DNA of 64,000 nucleotides from Tetramitus jugosus. Its lineage: Eukaryota > Heterolobosea > Eutetramitea > Acrasida > Vahlkampfiidae. A model generated the notes under the pieces. That model saw only the letters and a program-made list of their open reading frames with translations, did not search any database and was not told the DNA's origin. The position numbers were made by a program, and so were the translations under genes. The stretch is from contig OW569350.1 of NCBI GenBank assembly GCA_937625935.1, positions 372,001 to 436,000 of the forward strand, given 5' to 3'. Shown one piece after another: positions 17,397-27,710 of this stretch (within the stretch, counting starts at the first letter, position 1; each line of letters opens with the position of its first letter).

Positions 17397-18557
17397 ATGA
17401 GCAGTCTAGTTGAATCACTCAACTTCTCTACCAATTGTCATCATCTCCTCACTAATAGTCCTCCCATGTCAACGACAACCTCCTGCCTGCGCAACAACAT
17501 GTTTCGGTTAGATCCTCTCCAGTTTGAGGACGAACTGATGGACATGATGGTTGACGACAATATTGTCGAGCAGGATTCAGAAATTGTTCTGAGTGTGTCA
17601 TATCCAACGACGTCGTCCTTTAGCCACAACGATCAAACCAACCACCATTGTACATATCACAATATTAATAATCACGAAACGAACAATGAACGATCAACCA
17701 CTCGTTCTGATAGGATTCAAGCTCACAGAAAATACTCCATTGATAATAACTCCGACACAGACTTTACAATTATTCTCCCTGAAAATGCTCTGGCTTTGCA
17801 TGTGCATCGCCAAGTGTTAACCAAGAGCTCAATGTTCTTCGAAGCTTGTTTCCACTGTGGAATGATAGAAGCATTGACAGGAGAGATGATACTGTCAACG
17901 GGATCAGTCCAACCAGAAGAAACAGAACTGCAAGACATCGAAGAAGAAATAGGTGACAAGAGAAATGCCTCTGAAACAAGTTCAAACGAAGAGAGACTAT
18001 TCCACGATATGATTCACAGTTTTTACAGTGGAGATTTCAGTCATGTCCCTATGACTCATGCTTCAAAGCTCGTTTCTCTCATGAATCAGTATCAGGTCTC
18101 TCAGGATCGGACACGGCGCTTGTTGAGGCACATGGAGCTCAATTTGACCTTTGAACATGTTCTGTCAGTGTTTGAGATACCAGAGTTCTTGCTGGAGCAG
18201 TGCATATGCGGTCAAAAGCTACTCGCACGAGCCAACACGGTTCTAAAAGACAAGGAAGGATCCAAGAGTGTGTTCACAGAGAACATTCACTTTGATTTGG
18301 GCATGGATTTGTTAGTTCCCATGCTTCAAAGTTTTGTAACAATAGACAACTATCGTTCGGCCAACGAATTCATTGCAAAGTGGCTGTCTCATGAGCAAAC
18401 CATGAGAGCAGAGTTCGCAGATCAATTGTACAGTATAACGAGGTCTTTCGAAGAGAAGGACAGCAACAATAGGCCTCCTCAACGAACAGACGTTGTTCCA
18501 GAAATGCTTCGAACAAGCTTGAATAAGCACGTAAGATCAAAGTCATCCAATGCATAA
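17397..18557 (+). CDS. BTB/POZ domain protein, divergent
   Basis: A 386-residue protein. An Asn/His/Thr-rich N-terminal ~100 residues is followed by a BTB-like core (DTDFTIILPENALALHVHRQVL, KSSMFFEACF), interrupted by an acidic insert (about 170-195), then FHDMIHSFYSGDF and a BACK-like helical C-terminal part. The ATG at 17397 is the first; the frame opens 180 nt earlier with TTG. It is not closely similar to the adjacent BTB gene, so a recent tandem duplication is unlikely. Function beyond a possible CUL3 adaptor role is unknown. Confidence 0.65.
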   Translation: MSSLVESLNFSTNCHHLLTNSPPMSTTTSCLRNNMFRLDPLQFEDELMDMMVDDNIVEQDSEIVLSVSYPTTSSFSHNDQTNHHCTYHNINNHETNNERSTTRSDRIQAHRKYSIDNNSDTDFTIILPENALALHVHRQVLTKSSMFFEACFHCGMIEALTGEMILSTGSVQPEETELQDIEEEIGDKRNASETSSNEERLFHDMIHSFYSGDFSHVPMTHASKLVSLMNQYQVSQDRTRRLLRHMELNLTFEHVLSVFEIPEFLLEQCICGQKLLARANTVLKDKEGSKSVFTENIHFDLGMDLLVPMLQSFVTIDNYRSANEFIAKWLSHEQTMRAEFADQLYSITRSFEEKDSNNRPPQRTDVVPEMLRTSLNKHVRSKSSNA

Positions 18558-18629
18558 ATGATTGAGTTTTGTCCTTTATTCAAAATGGTTTGTGTGTGTG
18601 TTCTGGCAAGCAACTTATGACTGCCCATT

Positions 18630-19652
18630 TTATTCTTCTTGTTCCTTCAAACTTACCAACCGTTTCTTCATTGGTGGTGATGTTGAAGACCGTGATGAGG
18701 ATGACGCCGAAGGAGCGACCTCTGTTGTTGAACAAGAGCCACATGATCCTTGCTTCTCTTCCTCCATTGTTATTGTGTGCAACAACAAGGATGAAAACGA
18801 CGACGATGATGATGATGATGGTGGTAGTGGTGGCAATGGTGATGAAGAATTGACTTGCATCACATGGTAATAGTCATTCACGTCATCACTACCAACAGAC
18901 ACTCGTTTCCTCTTCTTTTCAAAGCTCATGCGCAAAATGTGTTTCCTATTGTTCAAAAATGACTTTTTCTGACGGTCGGTCATTCGTGGTGTGCACAGGG
19001 AGGCTATCGGCTTTGAATAATGCTTATTATTGTTGTTATTGTTATTACTACTATTATGATTCGTGTCACTACCATCTTTCACCTGTTGTTGTTGTTGTTG
19101 TTGTTGTTGTTGATAAAGAAGATGATGCACTAAAAAATATTCATCACCTTGTTCATCGACATGTTGAGCAGCATTGACGTCCTTATTATTATTATTATTA
19201 TTACTACTCCTACTACCACTCGTACTCTTACCATCCTTCATTTTTCGCATGGTCTCCTTTGTGCTGTTGATATGATAGCAACTGTCATCATCATCGAATT
19301 GACTATTGTGTTGTGAATTGAACGCATGAACAATTCCGGGACTCAACGGTGAAACATCTTCAATCACAATTTTTTTGACATTGTGCTTGATCATGTACTC
19401 TCGTGAGACAACAGTCTGACTCTGAAGATTCATATCAAATATTCGATCATTGATAATGGGATGATGGTGTTGATAGAGTTGATGAATGCACGTGGATAGT
19501 TGAATAATCTCTCGTTGGAGTTCACTCGGATTCGGTATGTACAACAATTGTGTCAATTGTATGTTTCTGCGTTGATGCAGTGGCTTAGTGAGATGAAGGC
19601 TTTTTTTTTCATTGTATTTTGTTTGTACAATTTGTTTGGTGGATGGGTGCAT
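18630..19652 (-). CDS. Low-complexity hypothetical protein with polyQ/polyN tracts
   Basis: A 340-residue protein I do not recognise. Around residues 40-100 it has a non-repetitive region (LYIPNPSELQREIIQLSTCI, VSREYMIKHNVKKIVIEDV) that looks like the functional part. After that come Asn runs, a ten-residue Gln run encoded by the GTT repeat at about 19083-19112, another Asn run, a basic stretch (KKRKRV, a possible nuclear localisation signal) and Ser runs. A nuclear regulator is possible but unsupported. ATG at 19652. Confidence 0.6.
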   Translation of the reverse strand: MHPSTKQIVQTKYNEKKSLHLTKPLHQRRNIQLTQLLYIPNPSELQREIIQLSTCIHQLYQHHHPIINDRIFDMNLQSQTVVSREYMIKHNVKKIVIEDVSPLSPGIVHAFNSQHNSQFDDDDSCYHINSTKETMRKMKDGKSTSGSRSSNNNNNNKDVNAAQHVDEQGDEYFLVHHLLYQQQQQQQQQQVKDGSDTNHNSSNNNNNNNKHYSKPIASLCTPRMTDRQKKSFLNNRKHILRMSFEKKRKRVSVGSDDVNDYYHVMQVNSSSPLPPLPPSSSSSSSFSSLLLHTITMEEEKQGSCGSCSTTEVAPSASSSSRSSTSPPMKKRLVSLKEQEE

Positions 19653-20146
19653 GTTATTGTATGGTTATTGTATGACAATGTATATGAAGTAGTGTATATG
19701 AAGAAGAAGAGGAATGGGTGGTTGGGAGAGAGTGTGATGGTGGTGTTGTTTTTTTTTGTCAGTTGACTAGTTTTTCTGCTGTCTGTCTGTTGTCTTCTCC
19801 TACACACCTATCAACGACAACAACTGGGGGGGAGTGCTTAGCTTATGAGAGTGGAAGAAAATGGAGGAATAGCTAAGTAGGTTGTGTGCTTGTGAGAAAG
19901 CTTTGGTTTTGGTTGTTGGTGATGTTGTTGTTGTTCCCTGATGGGGTGAAGTTGTGTGTCTTGGTTTTTTTTGTTTGAAGAACCTTCGTAGCTTTTGTCC
20001 CTTCGAAATGCTTTTTTTCGAGGAGGCCCGGAGTATTTTACTGTCGGAGTGAAGAAGCGAACTTCAATGACTGTGTTTTGGGCTCAAAAAACGAAAAAGC
20101 ACACAGAGATTGATTATTGAGGCATCAACCATTATCAACAACAAAT
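19653..20146. other. Divergent intergenic region
   Basis: 494 bp between the polyQ gene and the TM2 gene. It is T/G-rich with TTG-repeat stretches; an 84-codon open frame on the minus strand (19553-19807) mostly overlaps the gene in another frame. No RNA gene or family signature is seen. Confidence 0.4.
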
Positions 20147-20952
20147 ATGACACGAAAACTTTTACTTGTATATCCTTTCATCCTCATCTATGTGCTCTAT
20201 ATTTTGTCATCTGTGTTTGATGGATCTGGATTACGAAAATCTCCATTGAATCTTGGATCATCGTCGTTGCTAGTCAATGCAATAGAAGTGCCTATTCCGA
20301 CGTGTAATCAAACTGGACTTGTTCACAATGAGACTGATTGTTTGATGTATGATCCGAATGAAGCTCATGTGCCTTGTTCTGAAGTGTATGTTTTATGAGT
20401 TGTTAGTTATGTTAGCTTTGTGTTTCTATGTGGCATTGTAAGCTTTCTTTGTTGTTTGTTGAGTGGCCCGCCATTTTTTTTTATGGTTGACTCCATTGCT
20501 GTTAGTTAGCTTATGCTATGTTCATCTTGTTTTCTGACTGACATCTTGTTGTTTGTGATTTTGTCAATAGACCTGCTGAGTTTAGGACGTGCTATTTTGT
20601 TCCAAAGTCATGCAAGCAATTCGCTGGTCGTGCCTATGAACCAGTGCTACAAACGGGACAATTGAACTGTACGGTGAACGCGGGAATCGACTGTCTAGGC
20701 GACACTAACTTTTTAGTGTATAATTATCCGTGCATGTTCCGGAACGGTATCCATTTTACAACGGTGATAGTCACCAGTGTGTTTGTTGGCTTGTTTGGTG
20801 TGGATCGGTTCTATCTCGGTCATATGTGCTGTGGTCTAGCAAAGCTGTTCACTCTGGGTGGAATCGGTGTGTGGTGGTTTGTTGACTTGGTTCTGTTGTT
20901 GGCCGGTGTGACTCGGCCTGCTGATGAGAGCTCCTGGGAAGGTGTATACTAG
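20147..20952 (+). CDS. TM2 domain-containing protein (TM2D family)
   Basis: Two exons, 20147-20385 and 20571-20952 (206 residues); donor GTATGT, acceptor CAATAG, 185-nt intron. An N-terminal signal sequence (LLLVYPFILIYVLYIL) is followed by a Cys-rich lumenal part (CNQTG, ETDCLMYDP, C-YFVPKSC, CLGDTNFLVYNYPC) and the TM2 module: helix 1 TTVIVTSVFVGLFG, the loop VDRFYLGHMC with the conserved DRF, and helix 2 ending GGIGVWWFVDLVLLLAG. The tail E-S-S-W-E-G-V-Y matches the family's W-x-x-Y end. Animal relatives are TM2D1-3, linked to Notch and phagocytosis; the role here is unknown. The first ATG is 20147; an upstream TTG is ignored. Confidence 0.85.
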
Positions 20953-21038
20953 TCTTATCCAGTAATCGAAAATGCAATGCTAAGATGATAGAATAAAACA
21001 AACTCGTTAAATTATTACTATTTATTGTCAGAAAATTC

Positions 21039-21425
21039 CTAAAGCTCTTTATCTTGTTTCTCTCTGGGAGTTGAAGGAGAAAAGTGATGATCGTGCTGTT
21101 GTTGTGTCCGCTGTTGTGCAGCTTCATTGTTTGGGGCTTGGTTTTGGAGCTCTTTTGTTTTGTAAGCAATGTATCCATCTTGCATGAGATCGGTGATTCT
21201 CTTGTAAAGCCCACGACACGAACTTTGTTGCGACAGGGTCATTTCATCGTTTGTCGCAGAGGAAGACGGCGAATGCACTTGGTTGTTGCTTGCTTGCCAT
21301 TTTTTCTCGTCCAGTTTGCATGTGGTCATTTCACTCCACAATTTAAGAAATTTGGGTTGTTTGATACCTGTGGAGATACTGGCCAGGTCATGCTCAGAAT
21401 TATCGGGTGATGTTTTGTTGCTCAT
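21039..21425 (-). CDS. Hypothetical protein, 128 aa
   Basis: A small hydrophilic protein without signal or membrane helix. Two short conserved-looking stretches are visible, PKFLKLWSEMTTCKLDEKKW and SCRGLYKRITDLMQDGYIAY, separated and followed by Ser/Gln/His-rich sequence. I do not recognise the family. It starts with ATG and fits neatly between neighbours, converging with the TM2 gene 86 bp away, so it is probably real. Confidence 0.5.
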   Translation of the reverse strand: MSNKTSPDNSEHDLASISTGIKQPKFLKLWSEMTTCKLDEKKWQASNNQVHSPSSSATNDEMTLSQQSSCRGLYKRITDLMQDGYIAYKTKELQNQAPNNEAAQQRTQQQHDHHFSPSTPREKQDKEL

Positions 21426-21530
21426 GATTCGTTTGATTCTTGATTGTTTTCTTTGGGTGGATTTTTGAAATAAAAGACTTGAGTCTCAGCCGTTGAAAAA
21501 AGATGTTTAATGTTTGGGTTGACTGTGAGT

Positions 21531-24224
21531 TTAGTTGGATTCTGATTCTGTCTCTTCTTCCCTCGAATACTGAAGTCCACAGATTTCAGGGCATGGAGGG
21601 CAGGTGGTGCCGTGGTTAGAAGTGAATCCAAAGATGTAGCTCTTGGAAGAACTAACAGTTTGTGGTACTCTTGCTACTTCCCTCGTGTTCATTAACATTC
21701 TCAAACCATCCTTTGCCAAAGTAATTTGAATAGTCATGGGTGAACTTGCTTCGATTCCAAGATTCCTGTCTTTGATCACTTGACCGGCAAATGAGTAACT
21801 GAGCCTCACCCTCTCGTCTGCTCCTCTGGAAATCTCAATCCACAACAATTGTTCTTTGGCGAGCACTTCCGGAATCATTAAAGTCGAGTAGCCACGATCA
21901 TGCAACTGAATACACAATGGCGCGCACTGTGGGTCTTGAGGGAAGCGGACAGAAATGTCAATTTTCAGTTTTTGTTCGAGGTTTAGCTTCTCTTTGAGCC
22001 ACACAGCTCCCTTTGAGTCCAACTCCCCTCTCAACAAAGAAATACCATCGAGGCTTTCATGAGCTTCTCCAAGTATGAGCAAACGTTCTCTATTGAGAGG
22101 AACATTGAACTTACCAGAGTTGGTTGCTATTGCTGGTGTTTCGTTATCCAAGAAGTTGTAAGGTACTTCGTAAAAGTCATGAGGAACAATCTTCTTGTTC
22201 TTATGATTTCGCAAGTACTTGATTTGTTCGGAGATCTCAATGAATTCTTGTGCTACATTTCGTCCCACTGTTTCGAATAGTATTCTGCGATCTTTAAGGA
22301 AAACAGATGATGCACCCTCGGCAATCACATCGAAAGCTAGACTGTACAGCATGTGTAAGTTGTATCTCTTTGCCACGTCAATGATAAATATGCATGTTCG
22401 TAGAGAGAACTCATTAAATTTGTTACATAGATATTGCTGGCATTGGAACAGTAGTAGATCAATACCAAAGAATCCAGCAACATTGATGAGTTCAAGAATA
22501 CTATCGGGAGATAATACACTCAAATCGTTTCGTCTCGTATGAACCCATTCGTCAATGTACATGAATACAGCCTCAGTGGCCTGTTCAATGTGTGAATCAA
22601 CGTTAATAAGAACCTTAATGTTGTCTTCCGTATCATCTCCTCTACACTCGTACAGATCTCTAACAAAAGTGGAGCAACAGTGCCAGGCAATACCATGAGA
22701 CTGCACCTTCTTTTCGGTTTTGTTAAAATTAAATTGAATATCAAAAAATTCGTCTCTTTTCCATGAGTCAATCGAAGGATTCAACACACGGCTATTCTCT
22801 CCCAGAAGTGTTTTAAAATCCTGGAGCAATTGCTTATCTCTTGGCTCCACGGACGAATAAATATATGTCAGGAGGCTTGATGCTTCATTCGAATCTAGAG
22901 CTACATGTATGCGATTCGTTTCATCAATCAATTTCAAGAGAGCTGGGGCTCTGTTTGCGAGAATAATCTTATGTGCTGGAATTTCCTCTTGGTCGCTTGT
23001 AACTATCTTACAATCGCTCCATTCCTCCTTCAACATCGCGTACCTATAAAGATCTCGGTTAAGAGATGCTGTTCTTGCTTCGACAGTGTTTCTAATCACA
23101 TTCACAAATGATAGATCGATTTGCAAGAGTTCGTTGTTGTCGCCTGCGACAGGTGATACGTAAAACTTTGGTAGATCAATTCCGTTCCTGCGAAGTGAGA
23201 ACACTTGAAGAGTCTCTTTATCAAATAATGCCAAAGTAGCAGGTGTTTGCACAGAAATTGTACTAATACTCCTTGTTGTGCAATCATACATGAACACCCT
23301 TGAAGATGTGAATATGATTGCTGTATTCTGGTCAAACTTTATCGGATGATAGAAGTGAATCAAGTTCGAATGACTTGACCAATGACTGATCTGCAACTGA
23401 ACAATATCATTCTTGTCGAAAGGAGTCAATTTGGTTGAATTTTCAGACACTTGCAATACACCGTCACTCGACACGATGAGCACACTCTGTCCAATGACGA
23501 CAGTCTGTTGACGTGCTGAAGACGTTCTTCGATATGACGATACCAATCGATGAATATATCGCTCCAAGGTCATTCTCCCAAGATCAATCTCACCATAAGA
23601 GAAAAACGTGCCATCTTCTCCACTCTGCTCCACCAACGCATACAGAGCATTTTCTCTGGGACTGTACACTGGAATGACGCGCAAAGTTTTGGCGGCGTAT
23701 ATCGTTGCTTTGTTGCCGTATGCCAGCTTGTGCTGAGAAACGGCAAATGTGCGCCGATCGAGCACAAAAACGACATGGGTCGATCGAGTGAACACGGGCA
23801 CACCAAACAAATAAATGGTGTCATCATTCTGAAACACTTCAAATCGATTGACACCAACTGACTGACAATCATACATGGATACGACTCGATCACAACTCAC
23901 CACATCAATCATCACTTCGGACTCAAAGTGTCGATTCATCAAATCCTCTGTGCTCTCATCAAAGAACAAGCTCTGATCCCGATTCAAATGCACCTTCATG
24001 TCATACACGTTGAAGAATTGGCCAGAGATTACGTTTGGAATTTCAAACACGTAATATTCATTGAATGAACCCTTCTTGTGCACAATGTTCAAATATCCCT
24101 CCTTGTTGTAAAATGTGTGTTTACAACTGGATTTGAAGTGGAGTCGGGATAAATTGAACAATACTCCTTCGAGTGCTGTTCGTGTGCCACCCGAGCTGCT
24201 GCTATTGTTATCGTCTTGGGACAT
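21531..24224 (-). CDS. Large double-BTB protein with N-terminal propeller-like region
   Basis: An 897-residue protein. Residues about 15-380 are beta-rich with repeating strand patterns (IYLFGVPVFTR, VIGQSVLIVSSDGVLQVS, AIIFTSSRVFMYD), suggesting a propeller. A BTB domain lies at about 400-465 (EWSDCKIVTSDQEEIPAHK). A second BTB-like domain lies at about 490-620 (FFDIQF ... AVFMYIDEWVHTRR), followed by a BACK-like helix set. The last ~200 residues form another beta-rich domain. The layout recalls RCBTB or IBtk adaptors of CUL3, but RCC1 repeats are not evident. The ATG at 24224 is chosen; the frame extends to a TTG at 24362 with no other ATG. Confidence 0.65.
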   Translation of the reverse strand: MSQDDNNSSSSGGTRTALEGVLFNLSRLHFKSSCKHTFYNKEGYLNIVHKKGSFNEYYVFEIPNVISGQFFNVYDMKVHLNRDQSLFFDESTEDLMNRHFESEVMIDVVSCDRVVSMYDCQSVGVNRFEVFQNDDTIYLFGVPVFTRSTHVVFVLDRRTFAVSQHKLAYGNKATIYAAKTLRVIPVYSPRENALYALVEQSGEDGTFFSYGEIDLGRMTLERYIHRLVSSYRRTSSARQQTVVIGQSVLIVSSDGVLQVSENSTKLTPFDKNDIVQLQISHWSSHSNLIHFYHPIKFDQNTAIIFTSSRVFMYDCTTRSISTISVQTPATLALFDKETLQVFSLRRNGIDLPKFYVSPVAGDNNELLQIDLSFVNVIRNTVEARTASLNRDLYRYAMLKEEWSDCKIVTSDQEEIPAHKIILANRAPALLKLIDETNRIHVALDSNEASSLLTYIYSSVEPRDKQLLQDFKTLLGENSRVLNPSIDSWKRDEFFDIQFNFNKTEKKVQSHGIAWHCCSTFVRDLYECRGDDTEDNIKVLINVDSHIEQATEAVFMYIDEWVHTRRNDLSVLSPDSILELINVAGFFGIDLLLFQCQQYLCNKFNEFSLRTCIFIIDVAKRYNLHMLYSLAFDVIAEGASSVFLKDRRILFETVGRNVAQEFIEISEQIKYLRNHKNKKIVPHDFYEVPYNFLDNETPAIATNSGKFNVPLNRERLLILGEAHESLDGISLLRGELDSKGAVWLKEKLNLEQKLKIDISVRFPQDPQCAPLCIQLHDRGYSTLMIPEVLAKEQLLWIEISRGADERVRLSYSFAGQVIKDRNLGIEASSPMTIQITLAKDGLRMLMNTREVARVPQTVSSSKSYIFGFTSNHGTTCPPCPEICGLQYSREEETESESN

Positions 24225-24686
24225 ACTTGTTGATTGAATATGCGATTGTTGGTTGTTGAGTTGTTGTTCTTTGGGTGAACTGGTTCCCGAATGTTCTGTG
24301 CGGAATCTGTGGTTTTTCTGCTTGACGTTTGAGTGACGTTTGTGGTCGAGTTTGATCTTCAAGCGCCATGGGTCATGTTATAGATGATTGATCATCATAC
24401 AAGTTACTTTAGGATTGACCTGACAATGATTGACAAACCTCAATAGAGGTTGTGATTGACATCTGCAGGCTCTAGCGGACAATTCCATAGTTCTCAGCAA
24501 CTTAAAAATACTTACCGCCGGCGCCTGATTTTTCTTCTGGCTAGTGATATCCTTGGAGGTCAATTTATAATTGAATACTTGGCACAGGGACTATGGATGA
24601 CACCCTTAACATCTTATTTTTGTTTCTTTATATTTGCATCTGAGTAAAACAGAAACATAACCCGACAGAACACGGCAATATTTTGG
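24225..24686. other. Divergent intergenic region
   Basis: 462 bp between the double-BTB gene and the F-box membrane gene. The part next to the BTB gene stays open in the BTB frame but has no ATG. No RNA gene or repeat was seen. Confidence 0.35.
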
Positions 24687-26270
24687 ATGAAGATAGTGAT
24701 TGAAGATTGCACTGAGTGTGATAGTAAAGCTGAGAGTACTACTCCTATTGGCATCAATGTTAATAGAACTCGAACCAGTTCTAACATAACTCCTAAAACT
24801 CCAATACACTGGAACAAAAGGAGTGGTTTCAGTCCCTGCAGCGGTGCAGGTGACCTTGGCCCCAACGACTACAGAAACATGTTTATCCATACACTCACTA
24901 CCAGCAACTGCAATAGAGTAAACAGTGGAATCACAGGACTCAGAATTAAAACCAAATCTGTATCAAGTGTGAGGACCCCAATGAGTAGTGTTTCGTTTCA
25001 ACAAGAGGAAGAAATCATCGAAGAAGAAGTGGTGTTGTGTGATGATGTCATTCGAAACATACTCTTATTTTTGGATTTACCTTCAGTTCTTTCGTTTCGA
25101 TTGGTTAACAGCGAGAGTTGCTTCCTATCCACGTACAACCATCAATACTGGCAGACTGTATCCTCACAAAGGTTTGACAAGATGATAGCTCCCAGTGCTA
25201 GCGCTTTCCAAGAGCTAATCTATTTGTTTCAAATGCACAGAAGAAACGTGGAGAGATGTAATCAGAACTTGAAACGATTAAGTATAGTGGAACCATTTCA
25301 AAAATTGAATAGAGTAACCTATGGTGTACTTTGCCCGAGCTTGTTCGCCATGGGATTGACGTTTGTATCCGTTGTATGGCCACTGCTGATGGATGGGACC
25401 ATTCAGAGTACACAACATATGATTAGGATGTTGTTCATTCCTGTAGCACTGTTAGTGCTTTTGCCATACATGATTATGGTTATTTGCTTGACGGTGGACG
25501 CTTTCGTGTTTCATCCATTAAAGAGCTCCCTCATTGAATCAGGATTGCCCAAAGGAGTGAAGAAAGACTCTTTATTTTTAGAGAAGAACAACGTGAGAGA
25601 TGTGAGAGCGAGACATGTCATCACAATGGGTGTGTGGGCACTCTGTGGTATCCCTATCCAAATCACAGCTTTCTTTATCCGTTACATGGCAAATTTTTCG
25701 AGCACTAGTGCATTTTGTATTCCTCAGTACCTCATTACATTGATGTTTATCGCTCTACCAATGATGAATCATGTGAGTGTTTATCTTCAAGCCAGTCGGA
25801 ATAAGGAACGAACAGAGAAGCGAAAAATCTATGGATTAATGATATTTGTGCACTTACTTGGAGTGATGTTCAACTTGTGTTTTGCTCTGCAAATTGGATT
25901 ATTGTGTGCCCAGATTGATGGACTGATGCCTCCAAACACAGCTTGGTTGGCTTTGTTCGCTCCCTCGTGGGCCTTCTGCACTGCTCTATTCTTCAGCACC
26001 ATCGGATATAGTATCATTCTATGGGGTAGAGGAAAGAGGTCTCTGACATCAATCAGCATATTCTTGGCCTTAATAGTCATGGCATTTATGTTTGTGTTTA
26101 TGTCACTCGGAACGATTCTTCTCGGCTTGAGATTGGATGGAATACTGGCTTCTGCGTATTTCATAACTTCGATACCCATTTTCTTTGGAGTAATGATCTC
26201 CGTGCCGGTTGCTCTCATGTTCAGTATCACATGCTGCATGTTTTCATTCAACCAGAAGTTCTACTTTTGA
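24687..26270 (+). CDS. F-box protein fused to a multi-pass membrane domain
   Basis: A 527-residue protein. Residues 1-105 are polar. An F-box-like motif spans about 115-160 (LCDDVIRNILLFLDLPSVLSFRLV, then YWQTVSSQRF). From about 210 to the end there are roughly nine or ten hydrophobic segments (for example VLCPSLFAMGLTFVSVVWPL, MLFIPVALLVLLPYMIMV, ISIFLALIVMAFMFVFMSLG). The C-terminal half, with WLALFAPSWAF and LGLRLDGILASAYFITSIPI, resembles the TMEM185/Fragile-X-F membrane family. It might present membrane cargo to an SCF ubiquitin ligase; this is inference. Single exon; ATG at 24687. Confidence 0.65.
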   Translation: MKIVIEDCTECDSKAESTTPIGINVNRTRTSSNITPKTPIHWNKRSGFSPCSGAGDLGPNDYRNMFIHTLTTSNCNRVNSGITGLRIKTKSVSSVRTPMSSVSFQQEEEIIEEEVVLCDDVIRNILLFLDLPSVLSFRLVNSESCFLSTYNHQYWQTVSSQRFDKMIAPSASAFQELIYLFQMHRRNVERCNQNLKRLSIVEPFQKLNRVTYGVLCPSLFAMGLTFVSVVWPLLMDGTIQSTQHMIRMLFIPVALLVLLPYMIMVICLTVDAFVFHPLKSSLIESGLPKGVKKDSLFLEKNNVRDVRARHVITMGVWALCGIPIQITAFFIRYMANFSSTSAFCIPQYLITLMFIALPMMNHVSVYLQASRNKERTEKRKIYGLMIFVHLLGVMFNLCFALQIGLLCAQIDGLMPPNTAWLALFAPSWAFCTALFFSTIGYSIILWGRGKRSLTSISIFLALIVMAFMFVFMSLGTILLGLRLDGILASAYFITSIPIFFGVMISVPVALMFSITCCMFSFNQKFYF

Positions 26271-26622
26271 GTCTGAAAGCATCCAACGATTGTATTTCAA
26301 AACTTTTCCATAAAGTTCTAGTTTGTAAAAGTCGGATAATTATTTTTTTCTGATCGTGTGTCACCGGGTTGACAATTTACGGTCGCAAAGGCGTCATCCA
26401 TCATCATCGGTCACATTTTGTTTTGATGTTCCAAAACACAACCCTCGAATTGAAAACAGGGAACTCTCTCCTTATCGACAAAGAGCAATAAAAAGAGCAC
26501 CCCTATCGCTTCACATCCCCAAAACAAAAACCCAAAAAAACAATCCAACAACAAACAACACGCAACATCCATAACAACAAACAGGAAATCACGACAAAAA
26601 CAACAACCACAACATCATTCCA
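26271..26622. other. Intergenic region upstream of CRAL-TRIO gene
   Basis: 352 bp. An A/C-rich leader (AACAACAAACAACA type) precedes the next ATG, typical of 5' UTRs here. A 72-codon frame at 26356-26574 shows no family features. Confidence 0.35.
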
Positions 26623-27597
26623 ATGACAACAGATATCAGCTCTCTTCAAGCTCAAATCGACCAACTCTCATCCGAACTCTATGGAAAATCTCCGCTCATC
26701 ATTTCTCCGCCTGTCAACCCAATCGACCAACTGAGCGCCAAGCAAAAAGAACATTTACAGCAATTTCAAAAAACTGTTCTCAATGAGCTCTGGCCTCAAA
26801 TTCAACAATCTTCATCCTCTTCGTCATCATCATCGTCATCATCATCAGCTGACCACAAGAAACAAGCTTCACACGATGACCTTGTTCAACAACTCAACAA
26901 CCCATTGACCTACTATCGGTACCTCAAGGGCTACAACTGGGACGAAAAGCTCGCCACTGAAAAAATCAAGTACATGATGGAGTTTCGCATGAGAGAGCAC
27001 CCTATTGCCTTCCGTATGCAGCAACTACAGCTCATTGGTCGAACTCAATTCATCTACTTGTTTGGTTATGACAAGTGCTTGAGACCTACCATTTATGTCA
27101 ACATGAAACAAATTGACAAGGTGCCCAACTGGGACAGTGAAGAAAATTTGTTGATGCTGTTCCGTTATGTAGTGTATGTGACTGAGGTTGCCATTGAGAG
27201 AATGGCTCAAGTTCATCCTCACGTGTTTCAAGCCAATTGGATCATTGATATGAATGATGCAAGTCTAGGGTTGAGCACAGTCAAGAAGGCAAAAGATGTG
27301 TTTTTGCAGTTGGGTGATATTCATCCTGAGAGATTGTTTTCTGCAGTCATTTGTAACACTGGATGGACGTTGAATATTTTGTGGAATTTTATAAAATATT
27401 TGTTGACGGAGGAATCGATTGTAAAGTACAAGTTTGTCAGGAAGGGCAACGATGCGGAGTTGAAGAAGATTGTATCGGACATGATTGATATGCAGTACAT
27501 GTTGGAGCATGTGGGAGGTCCTGTGAAGAATCCGTACAGTGTCGACAAGATTATTCAGTTGGAAAAGTGGAAGGATGAATTGAGACAGTTGCAATAA
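26623..27597 (+). CDS. CRAL-TRIO (Sec14-like) lipid-transfer protein
   Basis: A 324-residue cytosolic protein. Residues about 65-77 are a Ser homopolymer. A CRAL-TRIO N-terminal helical segment follows (LTYYRYLKGYNWDEKLATEKIKYMM, 'RFL-ar-wd-ekA--ml' pattern), then the lipid-binding domain with RPTIYVNMKQID, WIIDMNDASLG (the DL-G--- position) and HPERLFSAVICN-GWTLNILWNFIKYLL (family: YPERL-----iN-P--F---W). Family members carry phosphoinositides, sterols or retinoids between membranes. Its ligand is not predictable by eye. Confidence 0.85.
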   Translation: MTTDISSLQAQIDQLSSELYGKSPLIISPPVNPIDQLSAKQKEHLQQFQKTVLNELWPQIQQSSSSSSSSSSSSSADHKKQASHDDLVQQLNNPLTYYRYLKGYNWDEKLATEKIKYMMEFRMREHPIAFRMQQLQLIGRTQFIYLFGYDKCLRPTIYVNMKQIDKVPNWDSEENLLMLFRYVVYVTEVAIERMAQVHPHVFQANWIIDMNDASLGLSTVKKAKDVFLQLGDIHPERLFSAVICNTGWTLNILWNFIKYLLTEESIVKYKFVRKGNDAELKKIVSDMIDMQYMLEHVGGPVKNPYSVDKIIQLEKWKDELRQLQ

Positions 27598-27710
27598 TTG
27601 TAGTAAAATGTTGTGAGTTCCCTCCAGAAATTAGATAAACATGCACGAGTTGTTTTATATTTTTTGTAAGCAAAGAAGAAAAATATTTTTGGTGCAATAC
27701 AATTTTTTGT

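Noticed and set aside
19083-19112. GTT triplet repeat as a regulatory or CRISPR-like repeat
   Set aside because: It encodes a Gln run inside an open gene; units are uniform triplets without spacers. No CRISPR array was seen anywhere in the window.
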